The position numbers were made by a program, and so were the translations under genes. DNA of 64,000 bases from the NCBI RefSeq assembly GCF_019551475.1, contig NZ_CP047159.1, positions 372,001-436,000 of the forward strand. The letters run 5' to 3'. The number at the start of each line of letters is the position of its first letter. Within the stretch, counting starts at the first letter, position 1. Positions 1 to 11,234 of this stretch are shown here, piece by piece. The notes under the pieces were generated by a model. The model saw nothing but the letters and a program-made list of their open reading frames with translations. It ran no database searches and had not been told where the DNA came from. This DNA is from Prevotella sp. Rep29 (GTDB lineage Bacteria; Bacteroidota; Bacteroidia; Bacteroidales; Bacteroidaceae).

Positions 1-566
1 GAATTTAATGTATGCTGGAAGAATTACACTTGAAGTTTGAACCCTAATAAGGTATGAGGCATAAATAGCAGAATCCTTCAATCCCTCAACCAAGTACGAC
101 TTCCCAACTGTAGCACCTGTCCTAGCAAACAAAATATCGCCATCGTTCAACAAATACGCTTGTGCCTTATTATTATCGTAATCGGTAAATGGTACAGTTT
201 CCCAGTTGACCTTATTATTCTGAATGTCTGTTATGCGTAATAACTTGTATTGGCCAGTCTCTTTTGCAGATTCGCTAACTCCGTATAATATAGAGGAAGC
301 TATTTCTCCTATCGTTGTCCACTCCCAACTTTCTGGCACCTCAAACGGTACCTCATTGGCTTCGCCGACCTGTCGGTTCTCATAATGGGGCGTATCGGAA
401 GTAGTCTTCTTGCTTCGCTTAATCTTACCTTCCTTGATTAAGCGTTCTTTCTCGGCACGAATGCGCTCCAGCAATACGGATGCAGGCTCATCATTCGGGT
501 CTTGTGGCACGAGCTTACCACGAATGGCAAGGTCGAGTATCTTTTGACGTAATTTCTTTGTGTCCA

Positions 567-567
<1 letters not shown>
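1..567 (-). CDS. hsdS: Type I restriction-modification specificity subunit HsdS (3' part outside window)
   Basis: This is the N-terminal 189 codons of the DNA-recognition subunit, which with HsdM forms the sequence-specific methyltransferase and with HsdR the restriction complex. The translation starts MDTKKLRQKILDLAIRGKLV, the usual N-terminal helix of this family. It then gives a PESWEWTTIGEI segment and the RTGATVGKSYL motif that closes a target recognition domain. Its ATG overlaps the hsdM stop codon (TAATG), which suggests translational coupling. The frame stays open to the window edge, so only about the first target recognition domain is visible and specificity cannot be judged. Confidence 0.9.
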
Positions 568-2680
<2,113 letters not shown>

Positions 2681-2685
2681 AAATG

Positions 2686-5418
2686 TTATGCTGTTTTACG
2701 ATATAATAAGAATTTCGATAATGAGGCAAGCGCTTCATCAGCCTGTGACTTACCGCCAAAGGCTTTGATGAGTTGTGCAGCCCGTGTCTTGTCATCGTCA
2801 ATAATATCCTTAATGGTGCAAGCACCGTTTGAAGCGATGTAGTCAACAATCTGACGGATAATGGTGATTTGCGATTCCGTCACTGTGCGCTGCACCTGTC
2901 CATACCAAAGATTGAAACGCTGCTGTGCCGAGGGATAGAGGCTTTCCAGTGTCTCAATCTGATGGTTGGCGAAACGGACCAACTGAATGATATTCGTCAG
3001 CGCTTCCTTCTCTTCCTTGGTGCTATGCTTCTTAACAGATTGCGGATTGACAATCGTGTAGCAGTTCCATAGACGAGAAGTCTGGAACTTGTTGTTCGCC
3101 AGTTTCAGTTTGTTCTCCAAATCCTTCAGCGTTGCGTAGGTCAGTGGCTCTCCGTCGTTGTTGTAAATCATTCGCAGCGCTTCAATCTCGTCCTGATGCT
3201 CATCGCAGTATTGCTCAAAAGCCGATGTCACTTCCTTGGCTTCTTCCTCAGAGAATCCCTTGGAGATGAGTTGGTCTTCTCCCGGCATCAATGTTTCAAT
3301 GAAGCCAGCTGCAAGGATAAGCAGATATTGGCGTGCCTCGGGATGATGGGTCAGCGGAGCCACCAGCCCTTTGCGTTCAAGATTCGGTTCGTCGATACTT
3401 TCGTATGGAGGTAGGGAGTTTTTCTCAAAAGCATCAAAGATGGCCGCAGAGATTTCCTGCATCCCACTATAGGCCAGTCTCTGGAACTCTTCCCGTTGCT
3501 TGTCCGTACACTTGTTGTAGATACGTGCGAGTTTGGCTGCAATCAGTCGCAGATAATCATCGTTGACGTTGCCATGCGTCAGCAGTTCCAGCAATCGTTT
3601 GAGTGTGATGGTATGCACAGGTTCACCATCGCCAGGACTCGTTGTTATCTTCTGACTTTCGGTAACTCCTACAGCATCCACAAGGAAGAAGCAATCCTTA
3701 CTAAAAGCATTAGGCGTGACGTTGCGCAACTGGTCGTCGCCGATGGTGCGAACACCACGACCCTTCATCTGAATATACAGAGGCTCGGAAGCCACGTCGC
3801 GCATGAATATCAGCACTTCAAGCGGCTTTACGTCTGTTCCCGTAGCCACCAGCGTACAAGTGACTGCAATACGGAACTCCTTGTCGTTGCGGAACTGGCG
3901 AATCAGCTCGTTGCTGTCACCTGCGGAATAGGTTATTTTCTGTACGAACTTATCATCTGTCCTGCCAAACACCTCTTTGGCGATGCGCACGATATTGTTG
4001 GCATGAATCTCATTCAAGGCAAAGATAAGGGTCTTAGGCAGATAGTCCATGATGGGCTCACGCTGTGGGTCGGTGAACATCTCCGTATAAACGGCATCGC
4101 GGTATGTCTCCAGCACCAATTTGATTTGAGCCGGATTGATGACGCTGCGGTTCAGTTCCTCCTTGGTGTAGTTCTTGGTTTCCTCATTGCGTACCGTCTC
4201 AACCTTGCCCGTATAGCGTGTTTCGCGTCTGAGTTTGTCACCCTTGAGGATGGCACCGCCGTTTTCTGTTGCTTCGGTTTTGATGCGATAGATACGCGCA
4301 TCTACATTCACACCATCCAGAATGGACTTTTCAAGTGTATAATTAACGACGATATTGTTATTGAAGAATGCTTTCGTCTCGGGTACTGGTGTTGCCGTTA
4401 AGCCTATGAGGTTGGCGGTATTGAAGTATTCCAAGACTTTCTTCCAATTGCCATAGATGGAACGGTGGCATTCGTCAATGATAATCAGGTCGAAGAAATC
4501 TGGCGGAAGCGTCATATTACCTGTCAACTGCACCTCGCTCGTGGCGGTATCTTCATCATCGTCGTCGTTATCCACGATTTCCTGCCCAGTAAGGAGAGAG
4601 AACAGGCGTTGTATGGTAGAGATAACCACATTGCTGTCGGAGGGGACTTTTGCTGATTTCAGTCGGTTAACTGTATAGATGGTGTTGAACGGGTCACCAT
4701 TTTCCGTTAGGCGGAACATTCCGAACTCACCTTCTGCCTGTTTGCCAAGATTGTTACGGTCAACCAGGAAGAGGATGCGCTTCATGGGGGTGAATGCCAA
4801 GAGGCGATAAGCTGCCAGACAAGCCGTGTAGGTCTTACCTGCTCCTGTTGCCAATATAATCAATGCTTTTTTCTGTCCGGTGCGGAAACTGTTCTCCAAC
4901 TCCGTAATGGCTTCATACTGGCAATCACGCAAACCTTTCTTTTTCAACGTTGGCAAACCTGCGTATGGATCCTCTATTCCCAGCATCTTTACAATCTCCT
5001 TTGGTGTATGGATGCGGTTCAACTCAATGAGTTCACCATTTTCATCACGAAAGTCTCGGAAGAAGGTCTCTTCTCCGTTGGACTGGTAGATGATGGGCAA
5101 TGGACGAGAATAGGCTTTATAACATTCGGGTACTCCACGAGCGTAGAGGTCTGCTTGTTCGCAAACTTTATCAGAAGTGACATCCACTTCCTTGCGTTTC
5201 GCTTCAAGTACCCCAACTGCCATGCCGTTAATGAATAAGAAGTAGTCGGCTTCTCGGTTTCCTTCAAGCAGACCTTCCCGAATAGCAGCAGCTGTAAGAG
5301 TGGGAGTATAGAAATCTCTATCTACCACTTTCCAACCAGCATCTTCAAACATCTGGTCTATCTTGACTCTTGCTTTTTCTTCTGGCTTCATACGTTTAAT
5401 GTTTGTTCTTGATAACAC
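2686..5418 (-). CDS. hsdR: Type I restriction-modification endonuclease/translocase subunit HsdR
   Basis: ATP-dependent DNA translocase and nuclease of the type I system. The 910-residue protein begins with a PD-(D/E)xK nuclease domain (Asp58, then Glu72-Ala-Lys74 in VLEAKR). A superfamily 2 helicase core follows: Walker A ATGAGKT (190-196), DECH (315-318), TATP (341-344) and an arginine-finger motif GRGVR (about residue 548). A C-terminal helical domain completes it. All catalytic motifs are intact. The longest frame starts at 5418, but a second Met at 5391 (MKPEEKARVK) is an equally good start. It lies 53 bp downstream of the XRE regulator gene and 5 bp upstream of the peptidase-like gene. 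Confidence 0.95.
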   Translation of the reverse strand: MLSRTNIKRMKPEEKARVKIDQMFEDAGWKVVDRDFYTPTLTAAAIREGLLEGNREADYFLFINGMAVGVLEAKRKEVDVTSDKVCEQADLYARGVPECYKAYSRPLPIIYQSNGEETFFRDFRDENGELIELNRIHTPKEIVKMLGIEDPYAGLPTLKKKGLRDCQYEAITELENSFRTGQKKALIILATGAGKTYTACLAAYRLLAFTPMKRILFLVDRNNLGKQAEGEFGMFRLTENGDPFNTIYTVNRLKSAKVPSDSNVVISTIQRLFSLLTGQEIVDNDDDDEDTATSEVQLTGNMTLPPDFFDLIIIDECHRSIYGNWKKVLEYFNTANLIGLTATPVPETKAFFNNNIVVNYTLEKSILDGVNVDARIYRIKTEATENGGAILKGDKLRRETRYTGKVETVRNEETKNYTKEELNRSVINPAQIKLVLETYRDAVYTEMFTDPQREPIMDYLPKTLIFALNEIHANNIVRIAKEVFGRTDDKFVQKITYSAGDSNELIRQFRNDKEFRIAVTCTLVATGTDVKPLEVLIFMRDVASEPLYIQMKGRGVRTIGDDQLRNVTPNAFSKDCFFLVDAVGVTESQKITTSPGDGEPVHTITLKRLLELLTHGNVNDDYLRLIAAKLARIYNKCTDKQREEFQRLAYSGMQEISAAIFDAFEKNSLPPYESIDEPNLERKGLVAPLTHHPEARQYLLILAAGFIETLMPGEDQLISKGFSEEEAKEVTSAFEQYCDEHQDEIEALRMIYNNDGEPLTYATLKDLENKLKLANNKFQTSRLWNCYTIVNPQSVKKHSTKEEKEALTNIIQLVRFANHQIETLESLYPSAQQRFNLWYGQVQRTVTESQITIIRQIVDYIASNGACTIKDIIDDDKTRAAQLIKAFGGKSQADEALASLSKFLLYRKTA

Positions 5419-5471
5419 ACATTATCGGAAATTATAATCTACGCTTTTCTTTTTGTCTGAGATGACATGAA

Positions 5472-5699
5472 TCATTCTGTTCTCAACAATTCATCAACGC
5501 TCACCTCTAAAACTTTGGCAATCTGGATGAGGGTTTCTACATTTGGTTGATTGGTGTTCGTCACCCACTTAGATACTACAGCTGGATCCTTGCCAAGCAA
5601 TTCGGCAAGTTGCTTGTTGTTCATGTCCTTCTCAGCAAGAACTACTCTTATTCGATTCAAAAGTTTACGCTCCATCTGGTCGATATTGATTTCAGCCAC
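5472..5699 (-). CDS. XRE-family helix-turn-helix regulator, first gene of the hsd operon
   Basis: 75-residue DNA-binding protein with a Cro/C1-type helix-turn-helix (NKQLAELLGKDPAVVSKW) and the usual SVDELL ending. It precedes hsdR by 53 bp on the same strand, the position of controller proteins that time expression of restriction genes. That role is inferred. It is closely related to the XRE protein at 6309-6518: both contain NR(I/L)(R/K)VVLAE, LAE.LGKDPA.VSKW and QP..ETL, with a conserved LL near the end. The two genes are divergent. Confidence 0.85.
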   Translation of the reverse strand: MAEINIDQMERKLLNRIRVVLAEKDMNNKQLAELLGKDPAVVSKWVTNTNQPNVETLIQIAKVLEVSVDELLRTE

Positions 5700-6308
5700 A
5701 AAGATAGGCTTTTTCTTCGAGATTTATTCGTTCTCCTGTAGAAAATTGGTGTTTATTGACTAAAAATAGATGTTTTTATCAAAAACAATCATCATATATG
5801 GTTCTTTATTGACATGCAGTTGATACTACATATATAAATATGTATAAGGGACTATTTGGATCCATCACTACTTTTTTAGATTTACAACTCAGATTTTATC
5901 AATCTGAGGAATACGTTCTTAAAAAGGTAAATAACCCAAAAGGTGTCGGAAACAACAGTAAAAGTTCGGGCACATCAATAAAACGGGAATAGACAAAAAG
6001 CATAAAAACATCGATTTAAGTGCGAATTTTGCGAAAAGGTAGCAAAAATCGAACTTAAAACATGGTTAGAACTCGTTTTGAACATTTTCACCTCGGTCAA
6101 CAATAGAAAAAAAGCATGGATTATAAAAGTGTCAACATTGGCAGAAATTTAATGTAGAGTGATATTACTCGTCAATACAAGTAATATGAGTAATACGCTC
6201 TTAAATTTGCTTAAAACGCAAATAAAGAAATAGAAAACCATAAAAATATGTGATTGTTTCAGAGAAAAGCTGTACCTTTGCATCATAAACAACGATAGAA
6301 AGAAATAA
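5700..6308. other. 609-bp divergent regulatory region between two paralogous XRE genes
   Basis: No convincing gene is seen here. The region is AT-rich. An inverted repeat ATATTACT...AGTAATAT (6162-6169 and 6180-6187) is interleaved with ATTACTC...GAGTAAT (6164-6170 and 6188-6194), about 80-110 bp upstream of the rightward promoter. These are plausible operator sites for one of the XRE proteins, which is an inference. A clear TAnnTTTGC box is found only for the rightward gene. No equally clear box was found for the hsd operon. Confidence 0.4.
6273..6281 (+). promoter_or_regulatory. Bacteroidetes -7 box (TACCTTTGC) of the XRE/AlbA_2 operon
   Basis: TACCTTTGC matches the Bacteroidetes sigma-factor -7 consensus TAnnTTTG. 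It lies 27 bp before the ATG of the rightward XRE gene. Confidence 0.65.
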
Positions 6309-6518
6309 ATGGCACAGGACATCAATCGGCTGAAGGTGGTTTTAGCCGAACAAAAGAGAACGAATAAGTGGCTGGCTGAACAGTTGGGAAAGGACCCTGC
6401 ATCGGTGAGCAAGTGGTGCACCAATGCATCACAGCCCAGTTTGGAGACTCTGGTGGAAATAGCCAGAAGTCTCAATGTGGATGTGAAAGATTTGCTTTGG
6501 TCAACTAAAGAACGATAA
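6309..6518 (+). CDS. XRE-family helix-turn-helix regulator
   Basis: 69-residue Cro/C1-type DNA-binding protein with the helix-turn-helix NKWLAEQLGKDPASVSKW. It is first in a rightward operon and is followed after 16 bp by the AlbA_2 protein gene. It is a close paralogue of the regulator at 5472-5699, which heads the leftward hsd operon. It probably controls its own operon and may cross-regulate the restriction operon through the shared intergenic region. That cross-talk is inferred from sequence similarity and layout only. Confidence 0.85.
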   Translation: MAQDINRLKVVLAEQKRTNKWLAEQLGKDPASVSKWCTNASQPSLETLVEIARSLNVDVKDLLWSTKER

Positions 6519-6534
6519 ATAAACAACTGGAAAT

Positions 6535-8082
6535 ATGAGACTACCCATCAACATAGAAGAGCTTCTGAGCGGACGAGCAGTAGAAGGTGACCGTATAGAA
6601 TACAAGACAGGCTGGAACCCTGATGCTATATACCGCACCATCTGCGCATTTGCCAATGACTTTGACGAAACTGGTGGTGGCTATATAGTCATTGGGGTCA
6701 AAGAGGAGAACGGGCGACCGTTACGGCCCGTTATAGGAATTGACCCTAACCAAATCGAGCCAATCGAGAAAGATATGGTGGGTTATAACAACCTGATGCG
6801 CCCGTACTATCAGCCGAGATTGTATATTGAGGAAGCAGACGGAAAGACGATTCTTGTCATCAAGGTTTCTCCTGGTGAACGCAGACCATACAAGGTGCCT
6901 GACCAAATAACGGCGAAACAGAAGACATACAACTACTACATCCGCTACAATAGTAGCAGTATCGTTCCGAAAGACGAATACGAGCGTGAATTGATAAGCC
7001 TTGCAAATCGTATGCCCTTTGATGACCGTGGAAACGACGACATCAAACTGACGGATATATCGCCATTACTCCTACATGACTATCTTGTTAAGGTAAAGAG
7101 CACTTTGGCTGACATCTCACTGACCGACCACATGGAGGATGTGCTGGAGCAGATGGATCTATTGGAGGCTGTGCCGGAAGGATGGCGCATTAAGAATGTA
7201 GCAGCGATGATGTTCTCGGAACGCCCAGACCGCTTTTTCCGTCAAGCGCAGATAGAAATAGTTCTTTTCCCTGAAGGTAGAGAAAAGAATCCCAATAACC
7301 TGATAGAGGTGGAACCCATCAGGGGCAGTGTGCCGCAGATGATAGAGAAGACGTTAAGCTATCTGAACACCAACATCATCAAGAAACAGATTATAAAGCC
7401 CAAGGACAGGGCGCAATCCATATCATTCTACAACTACCCCTATCAGGCTCTGGAAGAAGCTGTTGTCAATAGCCTGTATCATAGAGATTGGACGATTCGG
7501 GAGCCTGTTGAAATCACCGTTGAGCCGGAGCGTATTTCGATTCTCAGTTTCTCTGGCCCTAACCACACCATTCCTATGGAGGCTGTCCAAAAAGGTATAT
7601 CGTTACGTTCACGTCGCTATCGAAACCGCAGGTTGGGAGAATTCCTGAAAGAATTAGATCTAACAGAAGGCCGAGCTACGGGCATTCCTACTATTCAGGA
7701 TGAACTAAAAGACAATGGATCTCCACAGGCAACCATTGAGACGGATGAAGAACGTACTTACTTTCTGATTGACATTCCGTGCCACCCGGATTTCATAAAA
7801 GAACAGTTCGTCCTGAACAAGGCTGTCGTAAAAGATGGCGCAAAAGAATTGTCTGAACGTCAGAAAGTTATTATTGAAATGATTTCTGCCGACCCATTCT
7901 TATCCGCAAAGACTATTTCGGAAAAGATTTCGGAAAAGATTTCGGAAAAGACTTCGGAAAAGTTTACTGTTTCAGACAGGACCATTGAAAACGACTTGGC
8001 ACAACTTAAAAAGAAGGGCATCCTTGCTCGTGAAGGTGGTCGTAAGGAGGGCAAATGGGTAATTATTAACAAGAAAGAATAA
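6535..8082 (+). CDS. AlbA_2 (Schlafen-type) domain ATP-binding/regulatory protein
   Basis: 515-residue protein of the family annotated as AlbA_2 domain ATP-binding or putative transcriptional regulator. The N-terminal AlbA_2 domain (about 1-140) shows EGDRIEYKTGW and a FANDFDETGGGYIVIGV core. The middle region (about 300-400) carries the GHKL-like ALEEAVVNSLYHRDW segment and a GRATGIPTI motif. The C-terminus ends in a winged helix (SDRTIENDLAQLKKKGIL). A run of four SEK-x tetrapeptides (encoded by 7915-7962) forms the linker before the winged helix. Proteins of this family are common in defence islands and near restriction systems, but their biochemical role is not settled. It sits between an XRE gene and a membrane-protein gene, 1 bp before the latter. 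Confidence 0.8.
   Translation: MRLPINIEELLSGRAVEGDRIEYKTGWNPDAIYRTICAFANDFDETGGGYIVIGVKEENGRPLRPVIGIDPNQIEPIEKDMVGYNNLMRPYYQPRLYIEEADGKTILVIKVSPGERRPYKVPDQITAKQKTYNYYIRYNSSSIVPKDEYERELISLANRMPFDDRGNDDIKLTDISPLLLHDYLVKVKSTLADISLTDHMEDVLEQMDLLEAVPEGWRIKNVAAMMFSERPDRFFRQAQIEIVLFPEGREKNPNNLIEVEPIRGSVPQMIEKTLSYLNTNIIKKQIIKPKDRAQSISFYNYPYQALEEAVVNSLYHRDWTIREPVEITVEPERISILSFSGPNHTIPMEAVQKGISLRSRRYRNRRLGEFLKELDLTEGRATGIPTIQDELKDNGSPQATIETDEERTYFLIDIPCHPDFIKEQFVLNKAVVKDGAKELSERQKVIIEMISADPFLSAKTISEKISEKISEKTSEKFTVSDRTIENDLAQLKKKGILAREGGRKEGKWVIINKKE
7915..7962 (+). repeat. Four in-frame copies of a 12-bp repeat inside the AlbA_2 gene
   Basis: The unit ATTTCGGAAAAG occurs three times, followed by one variant ACTTCGGAAAAG. 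It encodes Ser-Glu-Lys-x repeats in the linker before the C-terminal winged helix. As the unit is a multiple of three, copy-number change would keep the frame and alter only linker length. Confidence 0.9.
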
Positions 8083-8083
8083 T

Positions 8084-8881
8084 ATGCCAAAGTGGTTTCA
8101 TATAACGATTTCCGTATTGCTTGCATTATTGGCGATCGGTTTTTCCATTCTGATATGCGGTAAGCATCACTGGGGATATATCCCGTGTGCCGCCATAGCA
8201 ATATTATTGTTTGGTTGCTTCTATGGATTCCTTCGATTGTGCTTCTGGGCGGGTGCAAAGATAGCTCTTTCCTATGTTGAGGCATACCAAAAGCATGTCC
8301 GTCCTCGTATAGAGGTGGAGGCGATACAGAAATACATCGCCGAGCATCCGGTTGAAAAGCCTGTTCAACAATCTCCCATTGAAGAAATGGCAGAACATAA
8401 CAAAGTCCTTAATCAAGAGGAGCGTCTGCGCAGATTCATGGAGACTTGTAAAAGGGAGCGTGAACAATTCATCGCCATAAAAGAGAAAGCCGACGAAGAA
8501 AAGTTGGCAAAGATTCAAGCGTATGTCCGTCAAACTCTGATGGCTTTCGACTTCACTGATGAAGAACTGTTCCAAGTGAACGAGTGCATCGTTTCGCTAG
8601 TTGTTCATGGTGTTGTCGTACCCACACTTCCGATCAAGATTGAGAGAACTGGCAAGAAGATGCAACTCACGCAGCATGACTTGGCAAATCTAAGTTGGAA
8701 CATTGCCAACCAGTACAAGCTCCCTAATAAGCTGGCCGCTCAGTTTGCACAGTACACCTTCCCTGCCTGGTTCTGGAATACCACAACAGAAACACTCGCC
8801 AAGAAGCTGAAGCACAGGTCCGGCGACCTCTACATCAAGATTGATGAGAATATCATTGATAACAAATATTATTCCAATTGA
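8084..8881 (+). CDS. Membrane protein with two N-terminal transmembrane segments, function unknown
   Basis: 265 residues. Two hydrophobic stretches near the N-terminus (about 5-25 and 33-58) predict a membrane hairpin. A long charged, helical cytoplasmic region follows (about 70-170, rich in Glu, Lys and Arg, likely coiled coil), then a small C-terminal domain. I recognise no named family. The start lies 1 bp after the AlbA_2 gene stop and the end lies 13 bp before the DUF262 gene, so it belongs to this defence-like operon. A membrane-anchored sensor or effector is possible, but nothing in the sequence shows an enzymatic activity. Confidence 0.7.
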   Translation: MPKWFHITISVLLALLAIGFSILICGKHHWGYIPCAAIAILLFGCFYGFLRLCFWAGAKIALSYVEAYQKHVRPRIEVEAIQKYIAEHPVEKPVQQSPIEEMAEHNKVLNQEERLRRFMETCKREREQFIAIKEKADEEKLAKIQAYVRQTLMAFDFTDEELFQVNECIVSLVVHGVVVPTLPIKIERTGKKMQLTQHDLANLSWNIANQYKLPNKLAAQFAQYTFPAWFWNTTTETLAKKLKHRSGDLYIKIDENIIDNKYYSN

Positions 8882-8894
8882 ATATTAAACAAAT

Positions 8895-11060
8895 ATGAGA
8901 GACGCAACGAAACTTCGTATATATTTTAACGATGACAGAGCATTGTTCCTGATTCCGTTGTACCAACGTAAATATGCTTGGCAGAAGAAACACTGCCAGA
9001 GGTTGTTTTCTGATTTACAGAAGATACACAAGTTCAACTTGTTCAGCCATTTCTTTGGTAGCATAGTATCTGTTAAGGCCAGTGAAACGGAAAACGACCT
9101 GTTGATTATCGACGGACAGCAGCGTATCACTACCATTTCCATTCTAATACTGGCTGCAATCAATGCTGTTCAGAATGGGGATATGATTTGCGAAAACGAG
9201 GAATTTCTTAAAGATACGAAGGAGAAATACTTGCTCGCAAAGTATCGTCGTGGAGACCGAAAGATTAAGCTTCGTCCCATCGATGATGATATGGAAGCAT
9301 ACGACAAGCTTTTCAGCAACGATGAGGAACAGTTTATACCAGCGGAAAAATCAGGTATCACAAGCAACTATAAGTTCTTCTACAGCTTGATAACTTGCCA
9401 GGGGCACAAATTGGTCTTTGAAGACCTTATCGAGTCTATAGAAAAGCTTATCATTATCGATATTTGCTTGGATAGCAAAGATAACCCTCAGCTGATATTT
9501 GAAAGTCTTAACTCTTGTGGTAAGGACTTGGAAGAAGCGGATAAAGTTCGCAACTACCTCCTGATGTCTTTAACTAAGGAAGAACAGGAGGAATACTATT
9601 ATACCTACTGGCGTAAAATAGAGCAAGCAACTGGCGGTGAGCCAACCATGTTCATCCGTGATTACCTTACCATCAAGAACAAAGAGATAAGCAACATCGA
9701 CGAGCTGTACTTTGACTTCAAAGCTTACGACGAGAAGAGCAACATCCCGCGCAAGGAGTTGTTGGCTGATATGTGGAAGTTTGCCAAATACTATAAGATT
9801 GCGCTTAAAGGTGAGACGGACAGCCCAAAAATTAACAAGAAACTAAGGCAATTGGCGAGCATCGGTTCTAACGTGTGTATGCCGTTCTATATGCTTTTCT
9901 TGAATTACGCCAACGAAACGCAGATGAGCGAGGAGCAGCAATATGCAGTTTTCGACGTAGTAGAGAACTACTGGGCACGCCGTATTATCTGCGGCTGGCC
10001 AGCAAACTACATGGCAAAGTCGTTTGCTGTACTTCATAATGACGTCATGCGCATTTATGATACGCACAGAAAACGTGGACTGGAGGTAGAAGTTCCTTAT
10101 GTGGAGGTGATGAAGTTTCTTATCCTAAAGAAACAGGGTACGGGTGTTTTTCCGACGGATGCAAACATCGAATATTATTTTCCACAGAGACAGGTATACA
10201 AGATTCCTGCTTCTTACCGTGCATTCCTTTTCGAGCGCATGGAAAATCTTGACAGCAAAGAATATGATGAGAATATCATACAGAAAATGAATGATGGCAA
10301 GATTTCCATTGAACATATCATGCCACAGCATCTTTCACCACAATGGAAGAATGACCTTGGCCCTGAAGCCGAACGCATACATGAACAGTATCTTCATACA
10401 TTTGCCAATCTTACGCTTACTGGGTATAACCTGGATTACAGCAACCGTCCTTATAGTGATAAGTGGAATGGTTATACCTATAAAAAGAAGGATAAAGAGA
10501 CGAAAGAGGAACATGAATTCACCGTGTATGGATACAAGGATTCTGCCTTCAAACTCAGCAACTACATGAAGACGCATCTTCTGTGGACAGAGGCTGAGTT
10601 GAAGGAACGTGGCGAACTTCTGATGAGGAATTTTCTTAAACTATGGCCCATGATAACATCGCAGTATAAGCCACTTGAAAGGGAAATGGAACTTGTTTCT
10701 ATTGATGACGATGACACAGAGCTGAAGGGCAGAAGTATTTCGGGGTTCCGCTATAAGGGAGCTCGACACGAAGTTTTGTCATGGAAAATGATGCTGATGG
10801 AAATGTGCAAGCTCATCTTCAACGAAAAGCCATCTGAAATGCTCTATTTGGCCACTCGCAACAACAACCTATATTCGCATGAACAGAATTACACGACGAA
10901 AGTTGCTGATAATTGTTATGTGTGGTCATCTAATGATACGAGAACGAAACGGTCGGTTCTGCTTTATATTATGAAAGAAGTTGGTATCAATCCTTCTGAC
11001 CTAGAGCTTGAATTAGTACCGCTAAATGATAATGCAATCTCTGACAGCGTAGAGGACTAA
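8895..11060 (+). CDS. DUF262/DUF1524 (GmrSD-like) nuclease-type protein
   Basis: 721-residue protein with the architecture of GmrSD-type modification-dependent restriction enzymes. The N-terminal DUF262 domain shows IPLYQRKYAW (residues about 20-29) and the nucleotide-binding DGQQR motif (about 74-78). A DUF1524 His-Me-finger nuclease domain follows, with IEHIMPQHL (His near 474) and FANLTLTGYNLDYSN about 30 residues later. The last about 100 residues form an extra domain I cannot name. Family members cleave phage DNA carrying modified bases or act as nicking defence nucleases. The target here is unknown. It is the last gene of the XRE-AlbA_2-membrane protein operon. Confidence 0.85.
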   Translation: MRDATKLRIYFNDDRALFLIPLYQRKYAWQKKHCQRLFSDLQKIHKFNLFSHFFGSIVSVKASETENDLLIIDGQQRITTISILILAAINAVQNGDMICENEEFLKDTKEKYLLAKYRRGDRKIKLRPIDDDMEAYDKLFSNDEEQFIPAEKSGITSNYKFFYSLITCQGHKLVFEDLIESIEKLIIIDICLDSKDNPQLIFESLNSCGKDLEEADKVRNYLLMSLTKEEQEEYYYTYWRKIEQATGGEPTMFIRDYLTIKNKEISNIDELYFDFKAYDEKSNIPRKELLADMWKFAKYYKIALKGETDSPKINKKLRQLASIGSNVCMPFYMLFLNYANETQMSEEQQYAVFDVVENYWARRIICGWPANYMAKSFAVLHNDVMRIYDTHRKRGLEVEVPYVEVMKFLILKKQGTGVFPTDANIEYYFPQRQVYKIPASYRAFLFERMENLDSKEYDENIIQKMNDGKISIEHIMPQHLSPQWKNDLGPEAERIHEQYLHTFANLTLTGYNLDYSNRPYSDKWNGYTYKKKDKETKEEHEFTVYGYKDSAFKLSNYMKTHLLWTEAELKERGELLMRNFLKLWPMITSQYKPLEREMELVSIDDDDTELKGRSISGFRYKGARHEVLSWKMMLMEMCKLIFNEKPSEMLYLATRNNNLYSHEQNYTTKVADNCYVWSSNDTRTKRSVLLYIMKEVGINPSDLELELVPLNDNAISDSVED

Positions 11061-11221
11061 TGATGTTCAAAACGCCGATAAATAAAGGTCTTGAGAGGAT
11101 TTGGCGATAACATTCAAGATGGTTAAACTATGGAATTTATACAACATATTTGTACCAAGTACATGTAACTAATTGATACTCATATATGATTACATTCGAG
11201 GAGGTGAAGTAAGGAAATCAT
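11061..11221. other. Short AT-rich gap between the defence operon and alkD
   Basis: About 160 bp without a gene. I see no clear hairpin terminator after the DUF262 gene. The only clear signal is the alkD promoter box at its right end. Confidence 0.4.
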
Positions 11222-11230
11222 TATCTTTGC
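11222..11230 (+). promoter_or_regulatory. -7 box (TATCTTTGC) of alkD
   Basis: TATCTTTGC matches TAnnTTTG. It ends only 4 bp before the first ATG (11235), so the transcript would have almost no 5' leader unless a downstream start is used. Confidence 0.6.
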
Positions 11231-11234
11231 AGTG

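Noticed and set aside
3496..4401. 301-codon open frame opposite hsdR
   Set aside because: Antisense shadow of the helicase domain; no promoter or recognisable domain.
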